Assembly: GCF_030689025.1 (NCBI RefSeq)
Contig: NZ_JAUYWA010000005.1
Location: forward strand, 62,001-126,000
Direction of reading: 5' to 3'
DNA length: 64,000 nucleotides
Source of the DNA: Oceanobacter sp. 1_MG-2023
Lineage (GTDB): Bacteria > Pseudomonadota > Gammaproteobacteria > Pseudomonadales > Oceanobacteraceae
Positions 1-8,127 of the stretch are shown here, in pieces. The notes beneath the pieces are model-generated. The model did not search any database. It saw only the letters and a program-made list of their open reading frames with translations, and had not been told where the DNA came from. Made by a program: the position numbers and the translations under genes. Every line of letters begins with the position of its first letter. The stretch's first letter is position 1.

Positions 1-2
1 TC

Positions 3-641
3 TCTGTACTGGTTGGTGGTGATTTCAAAATTGATTCCAACGACTGGCCACAAACCGACAAGGACTACGCTCTGAACACCTACACCGTTGAGCACGTGTC
101 GGGTTACAGCTGGGGTGGCCTGTTCTTCTTCCTCGACCGTGACCAGGGTGACAATAACTTCCGCGCCAGCTACAGCGAGTTCTCACCCAAGTTCTTCGTC
201 ACCAAGTTTGACGATGGCATCGTTAAAAACATCAACCTGGCCTTTACGCTGGAATCCGGTTCAACCTCATCCGGCTTCAGTCAGGATAACTACCTGTACG
301 GTATTGGTGCCGACCTGGCGATTCCGGGCATGAACTTCGCCAGCGTCACGTATTTTTACAGCATGAACGACAATGGTCTGGACGACGATCACCAGATCAC
401 TCTGACCTATGGTGCATCCTGGGGCCAGGTTGAACTGGGTGGCTACATCGACTATTCAACCGGTAGTGATGATCACAAAGCCAGCTTCAACTTCAACCCG
501 CAGCTGACCTATAACGTTGGTCCGATGCTGGGTTACGACAACAAGATCAAGCTTGGTCTTGAGTACAGCGCATGGCACAACAAATACAGCAGCGAATTTG
601 ACGAAAATACTGTCAGCGCTCTGATCAAGGTACATATGTAA
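3..641 (+). CDS. Outer-membrane channel, Tsx/OmpK type (3' part)
   Basis: The reading frame is already open at the window edge, so the signal peptide and first strands lie outside. The visible 212 residues have the alternating polar/aromatic pattern of a beta-barrel (for example GYSWGGLFFFLDR and QVELGGYIDYS) with short acidic loops. Composition and the closing strands (KIKLGLEYSAWHNKYS) resemble the nucleoside-specific channel family Tsx/OmpK (Channel_Tsx). Family members sit in the outer membrane and pass nucleosides or small solutes. The last residue is Met rather than the usual Phe. A GTG at 96 is internal, not the start. Another small barrel family remains possible. Confidence 0.72.
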   Translation, partial: SVLVGGDFKIDSNDWPQTDKDYALNTYTVEHVSGYSWGGLFFFLDRDQGDNNFRASYSEFSPKFFVTKFDDGIVKNINLAFTLESGSTSSGFSQDNYLYGIGADLAIPGMNFASVTYFYSMNDNGLDDDHQITLTYGASWGQVELGGYIDYSTGSDDHKASFNFNPQLTYNVGPMLGYDNKIKLGLEYSAWHNKYSSEFDENTVSALIKVHM

Positions 642-653
642 ACAGTAGCAAGA

Positions 654-687
654 AGCGCAGTGCGGGCAAGGAAGCTCGCACTGCGCT
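654..687. terminator. Hairpin between convergent genes
   Basis: An 11-bp perfect inverted repeat (AGCGCAGTGCG / CGCACTGCGCT) with a 12-nt loop lies just after the channel gene and before the converging NYN gene. It has no clear T-run on either side, so it may be a weak terminator or a 3'-end stabilising hairpin. Confidence 0.5.
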
Positions 688-708
688 ACTCCGTCACATA
701 AAAACCGC

Positions 709-1185
709 TTAGCCCAGCAACAGATCACCATCGATTGGAAAATACTCGCTGGCCGCATGGATCAGTGACGATGCCGTCAGTTTTGCCACCCCGTACACCT
801 CCACTCGTTTACCCCTGCCCACTCTCAGCTTATTGGCCAGCAAATCAAAATCGCCGTCCCCGGAAACCAGCACCACCACATCGGCCTGCTCGCCATATTC
901 CAACGCATCAATGGTGATGCCTACATCCCAATCGCCTTTGGCCGAACCATCGGCCCGTTGAATAAAGGGCTTCAGTCTTACCTCAAAACCGATCGCCCGC
1001 AGGATATTCTGGAATTCCCGCTGTTTCTGGTCGCCACGATCAGTGGCATAAGCAAAGGCTTTCACCACATCCCGCCCTGCCGTCGCGCGCGCCCAGAAGC
1101 GGTTGTAATCGAAATGACGCCGAAACGTACCACGGGTGGTGTAGTACACGTTTTGCACATCCACAAATATCGCTACTTTTTGCAC
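709..1185 (-). CDS. NYN-domain protein (LabA/DUF88-like)
   Basis: A 158-residue single-domain protein. It opens with VAIFVDVQNVYY, the acidic first strand of NYN (PIN-like) nuclease folds, and carries further acidic motifs in GDWDVGITIDAL and VLVSGDGDFDLLANKLR. Spacing of these Asp residues fits the metal site of the family, whose members are proposed RNases; activity here is inferred. The start is GTG at 1185, preceded by AAGGA about 8 nt upstream. It stands alone, transcribed toward the outer-membrane channel gene. Confidence 0.82.
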   Translation of the reverse strand: MQKVAIFVDVQNVYYTTRGTFRRHFDYNRFWARATAGRDVVKAFAYATDRGDQKQREFQNILRAIGFEVRLKPFIQRADGSAKGDWDVGITIDALEYGEQADVVVLVSGDGDFDLLANKLRVGRGKRVEVYGVAKLTASSLIHAASEYFPIDGDLLLG

Positions 1186-1329
1186 AGGCGCTTCCTTACG
1201 ATGGGTTAGTGTCAGACAACAGCGGCCATGCAGTTGCCCGCCTTGTCATGACTGGGAAGCATACCAGTCGGTCCACCAATAAGCAGACACTGCCGCGTTA
1301 TTGTCGTGTCCCGATACAATCGGCCGACG

Positions 1330-2367
1330 CTAATCGATACTTTCCAGCACCAGACTGGAGCGCAGCTTGGCCTTGTCCCGGCCTGGAGGCGCACCAAAGA
1401 CCTTGTGATAGTCGCGGCTGAATTGCGACGGACTTTCATATCCGACCCGATACCCGACACTGGCCACTTCATGATCGGTCAGTAACAGCCGCCGGGCAGC
1501 TTGCAGCCGTATCTGCTTCTGGAACTGGACCGGTGTGAATTGGGTAATCGCCTTGAAATGACGATGGAACGACGCCGGGCTCATGCTGGCCATGGCAGCC
1601 AGATCGGCGACTTTGAACCCTTGCTGATAATGACTGCGCATCCAGGCCGTTACCCGGCCAATCCGCGCGGTATCGCTATCTTCCATACCGATTTGTTGCA
1701 ATGCCGCCCCCATTGGAGAGCGTAACAAACGCCAGCAGATTTCCCGCCGCAACAGGGGCTCCAGCACCGCCAGGTCTTGCGGCTGATCCAATAACTGCAA
1801 TAAACGCAGCAAGGGATCGATAAGATCGGTGGGTAATGCCGCCGTCGACAAGGCCGACGGCCGTTCAGCCAGTGGCGGGCACGCTGCTTGTCGTGGCGCA
1901 GTCGCTAATGCCGACGCCGGGGCGTGCAGCAATAACTCCGCCACCATTTCCGGGTCAAGCGCGACGCTGAAAGCCACATACGGACAGTTGGGACTGGCCT
2001 CCATGATCCGGGAATTGACCGGTACATTCACCGATGCCAACAGGCATTGTCCCTGCCGGTAATGGAATCGGGTGTCTGCCAGCTCACTGAGCTTGCTTCC
2101 CTGCAGCACCACACAAAAGGACGTCGGGTAAATGGCGCGCATCGTCCCGCTGGGCTCGGTGGCTCGGGTCAGTCGCAAGCCATCGATGGCGTTCTCCTGT
2201 CCATGGCGATGCCATTGCCGTTCGGCCAACGCGGCCAACGCGGTCAACGCATCAAGCGATGCAGAGGGCATGGCTTGCTGATGAGCCATCTGACCGGCCT
2301 GAGCAGGACCCTTCTGGTCTGTCTGCGCTGACGCCTGGCATAACGAGTTTGCGGATGGTGTTTTCAT
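1330..2367 (-). CDS. AraC-family transcriptional regulator
   Basis: 345 residues. Residues about 60-210 form an AraC_N-type sensing domain (TSFCVVLQGSKLSEL, QGQCLLASVNVPV) and the C-terminal 110 residues carry two helix-turn-helix motifs (FKVADLAAMASMSPASFHRHFK and VGYRVGYESPSQFSRDYHK). AAGGAAG lies before the ATG at 2367. It is divergent from the aldo-keto reductase gene with a shared upstream region of about 275 bp, so local control of that reductase is the simplest inference. The N-terminal 35 residues are low complexity. Confidence 0.9.
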   Translation of the reverse strand: MKTPSANSLCQASAQTDQKGPAQAGQMAHQQAMPSASLDALTALAALAERQWHRHGQENAIDGLRLTRATEPSGTMRAIYPTSFCVVLQGSKLSELADTRFHYRQGQCLLASVNVPVNSRIMEASPNCPYVAFSVALDPEMVAELLLHAPASALATAPRQAACPPLAERPSALSTAALPTDLIDPLLRLLQLLDQPQDLAVLEPLLRREICWRLLRSPMGAALQQIGMEDSDTARIGRVTAWMRSHYQQGFKVADLAAMASMSPASFHRHFKAITQFTPVQFQKQIRLQAARRLLLTDHEVASVGYRVGYESPSQFSRDYHKVFGAPPGRDKAKLRSSLVLESID

Positions 2368-2642
2368 ATCGATCTTCCTTCGCTTCTGTCAGCGTAACGG
2401 CCGCCGCCAGGCAACCGGTGTATACCGGGCGCAGCGGATTGGCCACGTGAATCACTGTACCCCGACAGCCATTAAAAAGTAGCTCCCGCTTGTCATTTGA
2501 GAGGATCAGGCAAGAGTCTGCGAGTTTCTGCCAGCGGTTTTTCCGCCCGCTGGCCATAGCATGGCCTTCTGTCCTGGCTAGCGAATTCAGACAACGACAT
2601 CGCCAGCCAATCGTCAATGATCCACTCCCGAGGTACGCTGTT

Positions 2643-3782
2643 ATGTCGAGCTCTTCTCCTGTTACCCCCAACACAAGCCCTAACACAAGCCCCAACGCCT
2701 CTGCTGGCACACCCCCGAACATCACCCACTCAGCCACGGCTCCGGGCACTATGCGGATGCGCCAGCTGGGTCACTCCGGCTTGTTTGTTTCGGAGTTGTG
2801 CCTCGGCACCATGACCTTTGGTGGCAGCGATGGCATCTGGGGCATGATCGGCCAGCTGCAACAGCAACAGGTGGATGAACTGGTGGCCGCGGCGCTGGCT
2901 GCGGGCATTAACTTTATCGATACTGCCAACATGTATGGCGGAGGTGCCAGTGAACGCCTGTTAGGTCAGGCGCTCAAAAACCTGGACGTAAAACGCGATG
3001 AAGTGGTTATCGCCACCAAGGTACTCGGCCCCATGGCTGCCAGCCCGAATACCCGTGGCGCCTCCCGTGGCCATATTATGAGTCAATGCCAGGCCAGCCT
3101 GCAGCGCCTGCAACTGGACCATATCGATCTTTACCAGATTCATGGGTTTGATAAGGCCACCCCGATCCGGGAAACCCTCGAAGCCCTGAACACTCTGGTA
3201 CAACAGGGGCTGGTGAATTACATCGGCTTGTCGAACTGGGCCGCCTGGCAGGTGGTCAAGGCGGTCGGGATTGCCGAAGCGCGCCAGCTGTGCCCAATTA
3301 TCTCACTGCAAGCCCATTACACGCTGGTCAGCCGGGATCTCGAACGCGAGGTCATACCGATGCTGCAGTCGGAACAGATTGGTTTGATGGTCTGGAGTCC
3401 GCTGGCCGGTGGCTATCTGTCGGGCAAATACGAAGGCCCGGAGGCATCGGCAGACAGTCGCCGCACCAAACTTGACTTCCCTCCGGTAAACCGTGAACGG
3501 GGCAGTGAGGTGATTGCCGTTATGGCTGGTATCGCGGCGGAGCAACAAACCAGCATCGCCCGGATTGCCCTGGCCTGGTTACTCCATCAGTCAGCCGTAA
3601 CCAGTGTTATTGTGGGTGCCAAACGCATCGATCAGCTGACCGATAATATCGCGGCCACCCAGGTGCATCTAACGACCGATCAGTTGGCCTTGCTGGACGC
3701 CGTCAGCCGCTTGCCGGAAGAATACCCGGGCTGGATGCTGGAACGGCAGCAAGAATACCGCGCTCATATGGCTTCGAACTAA
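2643..3782 (+). CDS. Aldo/keto reductase
   Basis: NADPH-dependent reduction of an aldehyde or ketone is the family role; the substrate is not evident. From residue 37 the protein is a typical TIM-barrel AKR: LCLGTMTFGG, FIDTANMYGGGASERLLG with the catalytic Asp and Tyr, VIATKV with the Lys, and LDHIDLYQIHGFD with the His. The ATG at 2643 is favoured over an upstream in-frame start at 2490 because of a GAGGT 13 nt before it. This leaves a 36-residue Ser/Thr/Pro/Asn-rich leader containing a small NTSP repeat; a third ATG at 2751 would remove the leader and start at the barrel. Confidence 0.9.
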   Translation: MSSSSPVTPNTSPNTSPNASAGTPPNITHSATAPGTMRMRQLGHSGLFVSELCLGTMTFGGSDGIWGMIGQLQQQQVDELVAAALAAGINFIDTANMYGGGASERLLGQALKNLDVKRDEVVIATKVLGPMAASPNTRGASRGHIMSQCQASLQRLQLDHIDLYQIHGFDKATPIRETLEALNTLVQQGLVNYIGLSNWAAWQVVKAVGIAEARQLCPIISLQAHYTLVSRDLEREVIPMLQSEQIGLMVWSPLAGGYLSGKYEGPEASADSRRTKLDFPPVNRERGSEVIAVMAGIAAEQQTSIARIALAWLLHQSAVTSVIVGAKRIDQLTDNIAATQVHLTTDQLALLDAVSRLPEEYPGWMLERQQEYRAHMASN

Positions 3783-3785
3783 GAG

Positions 3786-3809
3786 CCCGCCGCTGCGGAT
3801 ACCGGCGGG
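3786..3809 (+). terminator. Hairpin after aldo/keto reductase
   Basis: CCCGCCG and CGGCGGG pair across a 10-nt loop immediately after the stop codon. There is no T-run. The remaining stretch to 4080 shows no convincing gene. Confidence 0.45.
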
Positions 3810-4080
3810 ATTAACCAGCTGGCATCATGGTTTCATTTCATGGAATGGCATGTGACCTGCCAGCGCCCCTGCCATTCTGGAGCGTATAAACCCTGACTGG
3901 CCGCCGTCATTCGACGGCCAGTCAACCCAGGAAACACGCAACCAGTCGCCGCTTGCGTGAATGACAGGTGAAGTTCCATAAAACCAGCCTATATTTTCAA
4001 ATCCTTACCGAACACCCACCATTACTTTGCATTGCGATCGCTACACTGACTACCTACTTTATGACCCGGATCACTGCACT

Positions 4081-5394
4081 ATGGAAACCAACCGTATAAC
4101 ACCGTTATTAAGCGCATTACTGTTGGCTTTTGCGGCTGCCAACCTGACCGCCTGTGGCGGCAGTGCTTCTGGCGATAGCACTTCGGATGACAGTTCAAGC
4201 AGTGATGTATCGGACTCGGACTCGGACTCGGACTCGGACTCAGTATGGCTCCTGAATGAAACCGGGGCAGTATCCGCACATATTCTGAGTTCCGAAACCG
4301 GCCTGGGTGTGGAAGTCAACGTTCAATCCGTGACGGAAACAACCGTGGACGGGGAAGATTACGTCGTCGTCAACTCGCAGGGCATTCCCGATTACAGCGT
4401 CACCATCACGCAGGACATCCTCGACACACTGAACAGCCGTCCCAAGGCCGACACTGACTTTGTCACCGGAGAACCAACCGTTGCCGTCGGCGACGTTATC
4501 GCCTTTGGTGAAGACATTGGCTACGACAGCAACGACAACTGCTCCATGGATTACGGCTTTGGCTACTGGCCCCCAGGACCGGAATGTCCCACCCAGGATG
4601 AACGCACCGTCTATGTGCCCGTCGAGCCATCCGCCGCCACGGAAGAATGCGACAGCGGCCTCGACAAGATCGGCATCATGGTCAACGGCGCTTCCATTTT
4701 TAACTGGGAAGATGGCTTTACCTACAACGAAGAAGGTGTCTGGTCCAACCTGGCACCAGAAGCCGAAGTGTATGACATCGATATGTGTGGCGGCCATGCC
4801 GCGGGCACCGATTATCACCACCATCTGTATTCTTCCTGCCTGGCTGAGCTGTTGGGTGATGATGGCAGCGGCCACTCCCCCATCTGGGGTTATGCCGCCG
4901 ATGGTTATCCCATTTATGGCCCCTGGGAAGACGATGGCGTACTGGCAGTCAGCAGTTGGGTCACCCGCGACTATGACGATGCCGACACGGGTTGCTCCGA
5001 TGGCGCTCGCAGTTGCGTCCTGGTCGATCAGTACGACACCACACAAGGCACGGTTGACGTTGATTACCCTGGCCCGGACTTTGATGACGTCGTCACCTCG
5101 CTATCAGACAACGAATTTGTTGCCGTCAACGGCTTCTATTTTGAAGACTATTATTGGGACAGTTCGTTGACGGACCAGGGCGGGGAATATCTCGACCAGC
5201 ACAACGGCCATACCGATGACGAGCACGGTTACCACTACCACATCACGATTACCATGGACGACGAAGGCACCATCAAAGCGGCCTTCCCCTATATTCTCGG
5301 CCCACAATATGCGGGCGAACTGCACGACAATGCCGTGGCCAGTTGCACCACCAGCAGCACCGACCTGCCAACGGACCTGCCTCCCGGCCGATAA
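4081..5394 (+). CDS. YHYH-domain lipoprotein
   Basis: 437 residues. The N-terminus has a hydrophobic segment ending in LTACGG, a lipobox, so a lipid-anchored envelope protein is expected. A Ser/Asp linker follows, partly encoded by five tandem GGACTC hexamers. The body carries the hallmarks of YHYH proteins: DYHHHLYSSC, GYAADGYPIYGPW and HGYHYHITITM, with several Cys. The molecular function of the family is not established; the His clusters suggest metal binding. The ATG at 4081 fits the signal sequence, though no strong ribosome site precedes it. The next gene, 87 bp on, also encodes a His-rich secreted protein. Confidence 0.82.
   Translation: METNRITPLLSALLLAFAAANLTACGGSASGDSTSDDSSSSDVSDSDSDSDSDSVWLLNETGAVSAHILSSETGLGVEVNVQSVTETTVDGEDYVVVNSQGIPDYSVTITQDILDTLNSRPKADTDFVTGEPTVAVGDVIAFGEDIGYDSNDNCSMDYGFGYWPPGPECPTQDERTVYVPVEPSAATEECDSGLDKIGIMVNGASIFNWEDGFTYNEEGVWSNLAPEAEVYDIDMCGGHAAGTDYHHHLYSSCLAELLGDDGSGHSPIWGYAADGYPIYGPWEDDGVLAVSSWVTRDYDDADTGCSDGARSCVLVDQYDTTQGTVDVDYPGPDFDDVVTSLSDNEFVAVNGFYFEDYYWDSSLTDQGGEYLDQHNGHTDDEHGYHYHITITMDDEGTIKAAFPYILGPQYAGELHDNAVASCTTSSTDLPTDLPPGR
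4212..4241 (+). repeat. Five tandem GGACTC hexamers
   Basis: Five perfect copies of GGACTC lie in frame inside the YHYH lipoprotein gene and encode an alternating Asp-Ser run. Copy-number change would alter linker length without shifting frame. Confidence 0.95.
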
Positions 5395-5481
5395 TGATGA
5401 AATCCGCAGGGCTGGCATGGCGCCGTATTGCGGGGACTGCTGGCCCGCCTCATAAATGATTTGCATAACAGGTGATCGACG

Positions 5482-6036
5482 GTGAATCGCAACCACAAAC
5501 GCTTACTGCTGGCAGCGCTGCTGTTGGGTCTGACCGGCTCGGCCCATGCCGCAAAAGAGATGCACATGCATGCCAGCCGCAATATTCTGGCAGATGCACC
5601 GGTTCCGCAAATAGAAATCCAGGTGTTCCGGGACGCGATGGATGGCGTCAACGTACACGTCAAGGTCAAACATTATGAGCTTGGCGCTCCAGACATGGTC
5701 ACCACCGCCGGTTATCAAAATGCCGAGGGGATCTTGCAAGGCCATGCCCACGTTTTTGTGAATACCCATAAAGTGCAACGACTCTATGGCCCGGATATCC
5801 ATATCCCGGCCAGCCTGTTGCAAGACGGCGTCAATCAGGTCGCGATTTCCCTTAATACCCATCAACATGAAAACTGGGTAAACAACAATCACAACATCAT
5901 GAGTTCGGTATTTTTTGATCTGGCCAACGAGCCGATCACCCTGAACCGGTTCAGCTCGCAGCCCGTGACGATGCCTCATTCAGAGGCGGCGCATGCAGCC
6001 CCGCAAACCACCGGGCAACACGCCATGCCGGAGTAA
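5482..6036 (+). CDS. Secreted His-rich protein of unknown function
   Basis: 184 residues with a clear signal peptide (residues 1-23, KRLLLAALLLGLTGSAHA). The mature part has a beta-rich pattern and many His residues (KEMHMHAS, GHAHVFVNTHKVQR, NTHQHENWVNNNHNIMSS). I do not recognise a named family. The start is GTG at 5482 with AACAGG upstream; no in-frame ATG would preserve the signal peptide. It follows the YHYH lipoprotein gene by 87 bp and probably shares its transcript, so a joint envelope role, perhaps in metal handling, is inferred. Confidence 0.7.
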   Translation: MNRNHKRLLLAALLLGLTGSAHAAKEMHMHASRNILADAPVPQIEIQVFRDAMDGVNVHVKVKHYELGAPDMVTTAGYQNAEGILQGHAHVFVNTHKVQRLYGPDIHIPASLLQDGVNQVAISLNTHQHENWVNNNHNIMSSVFFDLANEPITLNRFSSQPVTMPHSEAAHAAPQTTGQHAMPE

Positions 6037-6043
6037 CACCCGG

Positions 6044-6463
6044 TCAGTCTGACTCGGTGGCAGAGACCGGGTAATCGGCACTTTCAATATCACGCTTGGC
6101 CTGCACGGGCCGAGCCATCCATTTCATCACGACATCCCCATCGCCACGCCCGTAGATCGTTAACGTGCCAAACCCCAAAATACGTCCCCAGATACCTTGA
6201 TTGATCTCGATGGCTTCAATGGCCTCGAGTTTCATTTCATCGGTTTTACGGGCAATAATGCCGCTCTTGTGAATCACTCGTTTGTTGGTGACACCCTGCT
6301 CGGTACAGCGCCAGGTCAACCAGTAATACAAGGCCACCGGAATCCAGATAAGGGTAACGCACAGAATCACATGCAGCACCAGGAAGAACCGGATGATCCA
6401 GTGAAATTCGAACACTCGATAGATGGTTTCGCCTTTAGACAGCGAGTCGTCAATATAAGACAT
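6044..6463 (-). CDS. PH-domain (bPH2) membrane protein
   Basis: 139 residues. Two adjacent membrane helices (about residues 22-55, FFLVLHVILCVTLIWIPVALYYWLTW) are followed by a bacterial PH-like domain with the typical strands VTNKRVIHKSGII, KLEAIEAIEINQGIWGRILGFGTLTIYG. Proteins of this build are membrane-associated and their function is mostly unknown. It converges with the His-rich secreted protein gene, with 7 bp between them. Confidence 0.85.
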   Translation of the reverse strand: MSYIDDSLSKGETIYRVFEFHWIIRFFLVLHVILCVTLIWIPVALYYWLTWRCTEQGVTNKRVIHKSGIIARKTDEMKLEAIEAIEINQGIWGRILGFGTLTIYGRGDGDVVMKWMARPVQAKRDIESADYPVSATESD

Positions 6464-6593
6464 CCGTTCACTCCTGCATTACCCGTCGGACCGACATACC
6501 CAAACCGCTGGGCATATCTGATAAGCCGCCATTCAGCCAGAAACAGGACGCAGTTACCATGCTTAAACGGCGGATAACCCATTGAGTGCCATC

Positions 6594-6628
6594 AAAAACC
6601 GGCTCGAGACAGGGTCAGGAGCCGGTTT
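6594..6628 (-). terminator. Rho-independent terminator of the ectoine operon
   Basis: On the minus strand a perfect 10-bp stem (AAACCGGCTC / GAGCCGGTTT) runs into a T5 tract about 60 bp beyond the stop of the last operon gene. This fits an intrinsic terminator. Confidence 0.75.
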
Positions 6629-6690
6629 GAGGTCGAGCAATATATGGAGAGAGGTGCCGGGCACTATCAACAACTCGCTAACAAAACCCC

Positions 6691-8064
6691 TCAGCCAATC
6701 CAGACTTGCTTGGCATTGGTGAATTCCCGGATGCCATGTGGCCCCAACTCGCGGCCATAACCGGACTTCTTGATGCCACCGGAGGGCAGCCGTGGGTCGG
6801 TTTTAACAATCCCGTTGATCGCCACCTGCCCGGCTTGCAAACGCAAGATGGCCTGACGTTTCTGACGCGGGGTGTTGGTCCAGATACTGGCTCCCAGGCC
6901 GTAGTCTGTTGCATTGGCAATCTTGATGGCGTGTTCAAAATCGTCGACCTTCATCACCGCCATCACCGGCCCGAAGGTTTCTTCTTCAAACGCCACCATG
7001 CCCGGCTGCACATCCACCAGCAATGTTGGCGGGTAATAGAAACCGGGTCGATTAAGCGGCTCGCCACCCAACAGGCAACGGGCACCCGCATTGATGGTAT
7101 CGCTGACCTGGCGATGCAGGTTGGTTAGCAAATTCTGCCGGGCGATCGGGCCAACCTGGGTATCGTCCAGCAATGGATCGCCAATCACCAGCTTGTCCAT
7201 CCGGCTGGCGAGCTTGTCGATAAATTCATCGTATATCGGTGCTTCGACCAGTATCCGTTTGGCGGCAATACAAGACTGGCCAGCATTAATCATACGCGAC
7301 AGCACCACAATATCGGCCGCCTTGTCGAGATCAGCATCAGCCATCACGATACAAGGATCGGAGCCGCCCAGCTCAAGCACCGCCGGTTTGATTTCCGCGG
7401 CGGCAATGCTGGCAACCTGGGCACCGGCGGCACTGGAGCCGGTAAAGGACACCGCCTGAATTGCCGGGTGACGAATCGCTGTTTCGATCTGTTCGGTGGC
7501 CAAGGTCAGGTTCACCATAATATGCGCAGGCACCTTGTTCACCGCACAAACGTCGTCAAAAATGGTTTCGATCAGTCGGGCACAACCTTGTACGTTCGGG
7601 TCGTGTTTCATAACACAGGTGTTACCGGCCATCAGCGCCGGAGCCAAAAAACGAAAAGCCAGCCACAACGGAGCATTCCAGGGCAGAATCCCCAACACCG
7701 CTCCCAGCGGCTGATAGGTGACATAACTTTGTGTCGCATCCGACTCAATCGATTCACTGTTGAGGTAGGTTTCGGCCTGCTCCGCATAGTGTTCGGTACA
7801 CCAGGCGGCTTTTTCGACCTCGGCCACCCCTTCCAGAATCGGCTTGCCCATTTCCAGCGCCATCATTTCGGCCAACGCCTGCTTACGCTCGCGCAGCTTG
7901 GCCGCCACGCCCAGCATGACCTTGCTGCGCAGGCTCTGTCGGGCACTGCCCCAATCGTGATACGCACTGGCCACCAGCTCGATGCGCTGGTTCATCTCAT
8001 CCGGGGTATGGGTGGCATAAGTTTCCAGCACCATCCCGGTGGTCGGGTTTGTGACTGTCAGCAT
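6691..8064 (-). CDS. doeC: NAD(P)-dependent aldehyde dehydrogenase, probable DoeC
   Basis: 457 residues, the usual length for succinate-semialdehyde-type dehydrogenases. Visible are the cofactor motif VSFTGSSAAGAQ, the catalytic Glu in LELGGSDPCIV, and the nucleophilic Cys in NAGQSCIAAKR. In ectoine degradation this position is taken by DoeC, which oxidises aspartate semialdehyde to aspartate. Sequence alone cannot separate that from succinate-semialdehyde use; the operon context decides. AGGAG precedes the ATG at 8064. It is last in the four-gene unit, 63 bp after doeA. Confidence 0.83.
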   Translation of the reverse strand: MLTVTNPTTGMVLETYATHTPDEMNQRIELVASAYHDWGSARQSLRSKVMLGVAAKLRERKQALAEMMALEMGKPILEGVAEVEKAAWCTEHYAEQAETYLNSESIESDATQSYVTYQPLGAVLGILPWNAPLWLAFRFLAPALMAGNTCVMKHDPNVQGCARLIETIFDDVCAVNKVPAHIMVNLTLATEQIETAIRHPAIQAVSFTGSSAAGAQVASIAAAEIKPAVLELGGSDPCIVMADADLDKAADIVVLSRMINAGQSCIAAKRILVEAPIYDEFIDKLASRMDKLVIGDPLLDDTQVGPIARQNLLTNLHRQVSDTINAGARCLLGGEPLNRPGFYYPPTLLVDVQPGMVAFEEETFGPVMAVMKVDDFEHAIKIANATDYGLGASIWTNTPRQKRQAILRLQAGQVAINGIVKTDPRLPSGGIKKSGYGRELGPHGIREFTNAKQVWIG

Positions 8065-8127
8065 ACAATCTCCTGAGGCGGCCGTTGTCGGTATCAGACA
8101 CGGCAGCCCGGTTGGTTCAAGGTCGGT

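Noticed and set aside
2252-2749. 165-codon minus-strand frame spanning the araC/AKR divergent region
   Set aside because: No ribosome site, low-complexity translation, and it overlaps both promoter and coding DNA.
4240-5046. 268-codon minus-strand frame opposite the YHYH gene
   Set aside because: Shadow of the plus-strand gene, whose lipobox and YHYH motifs are clear.
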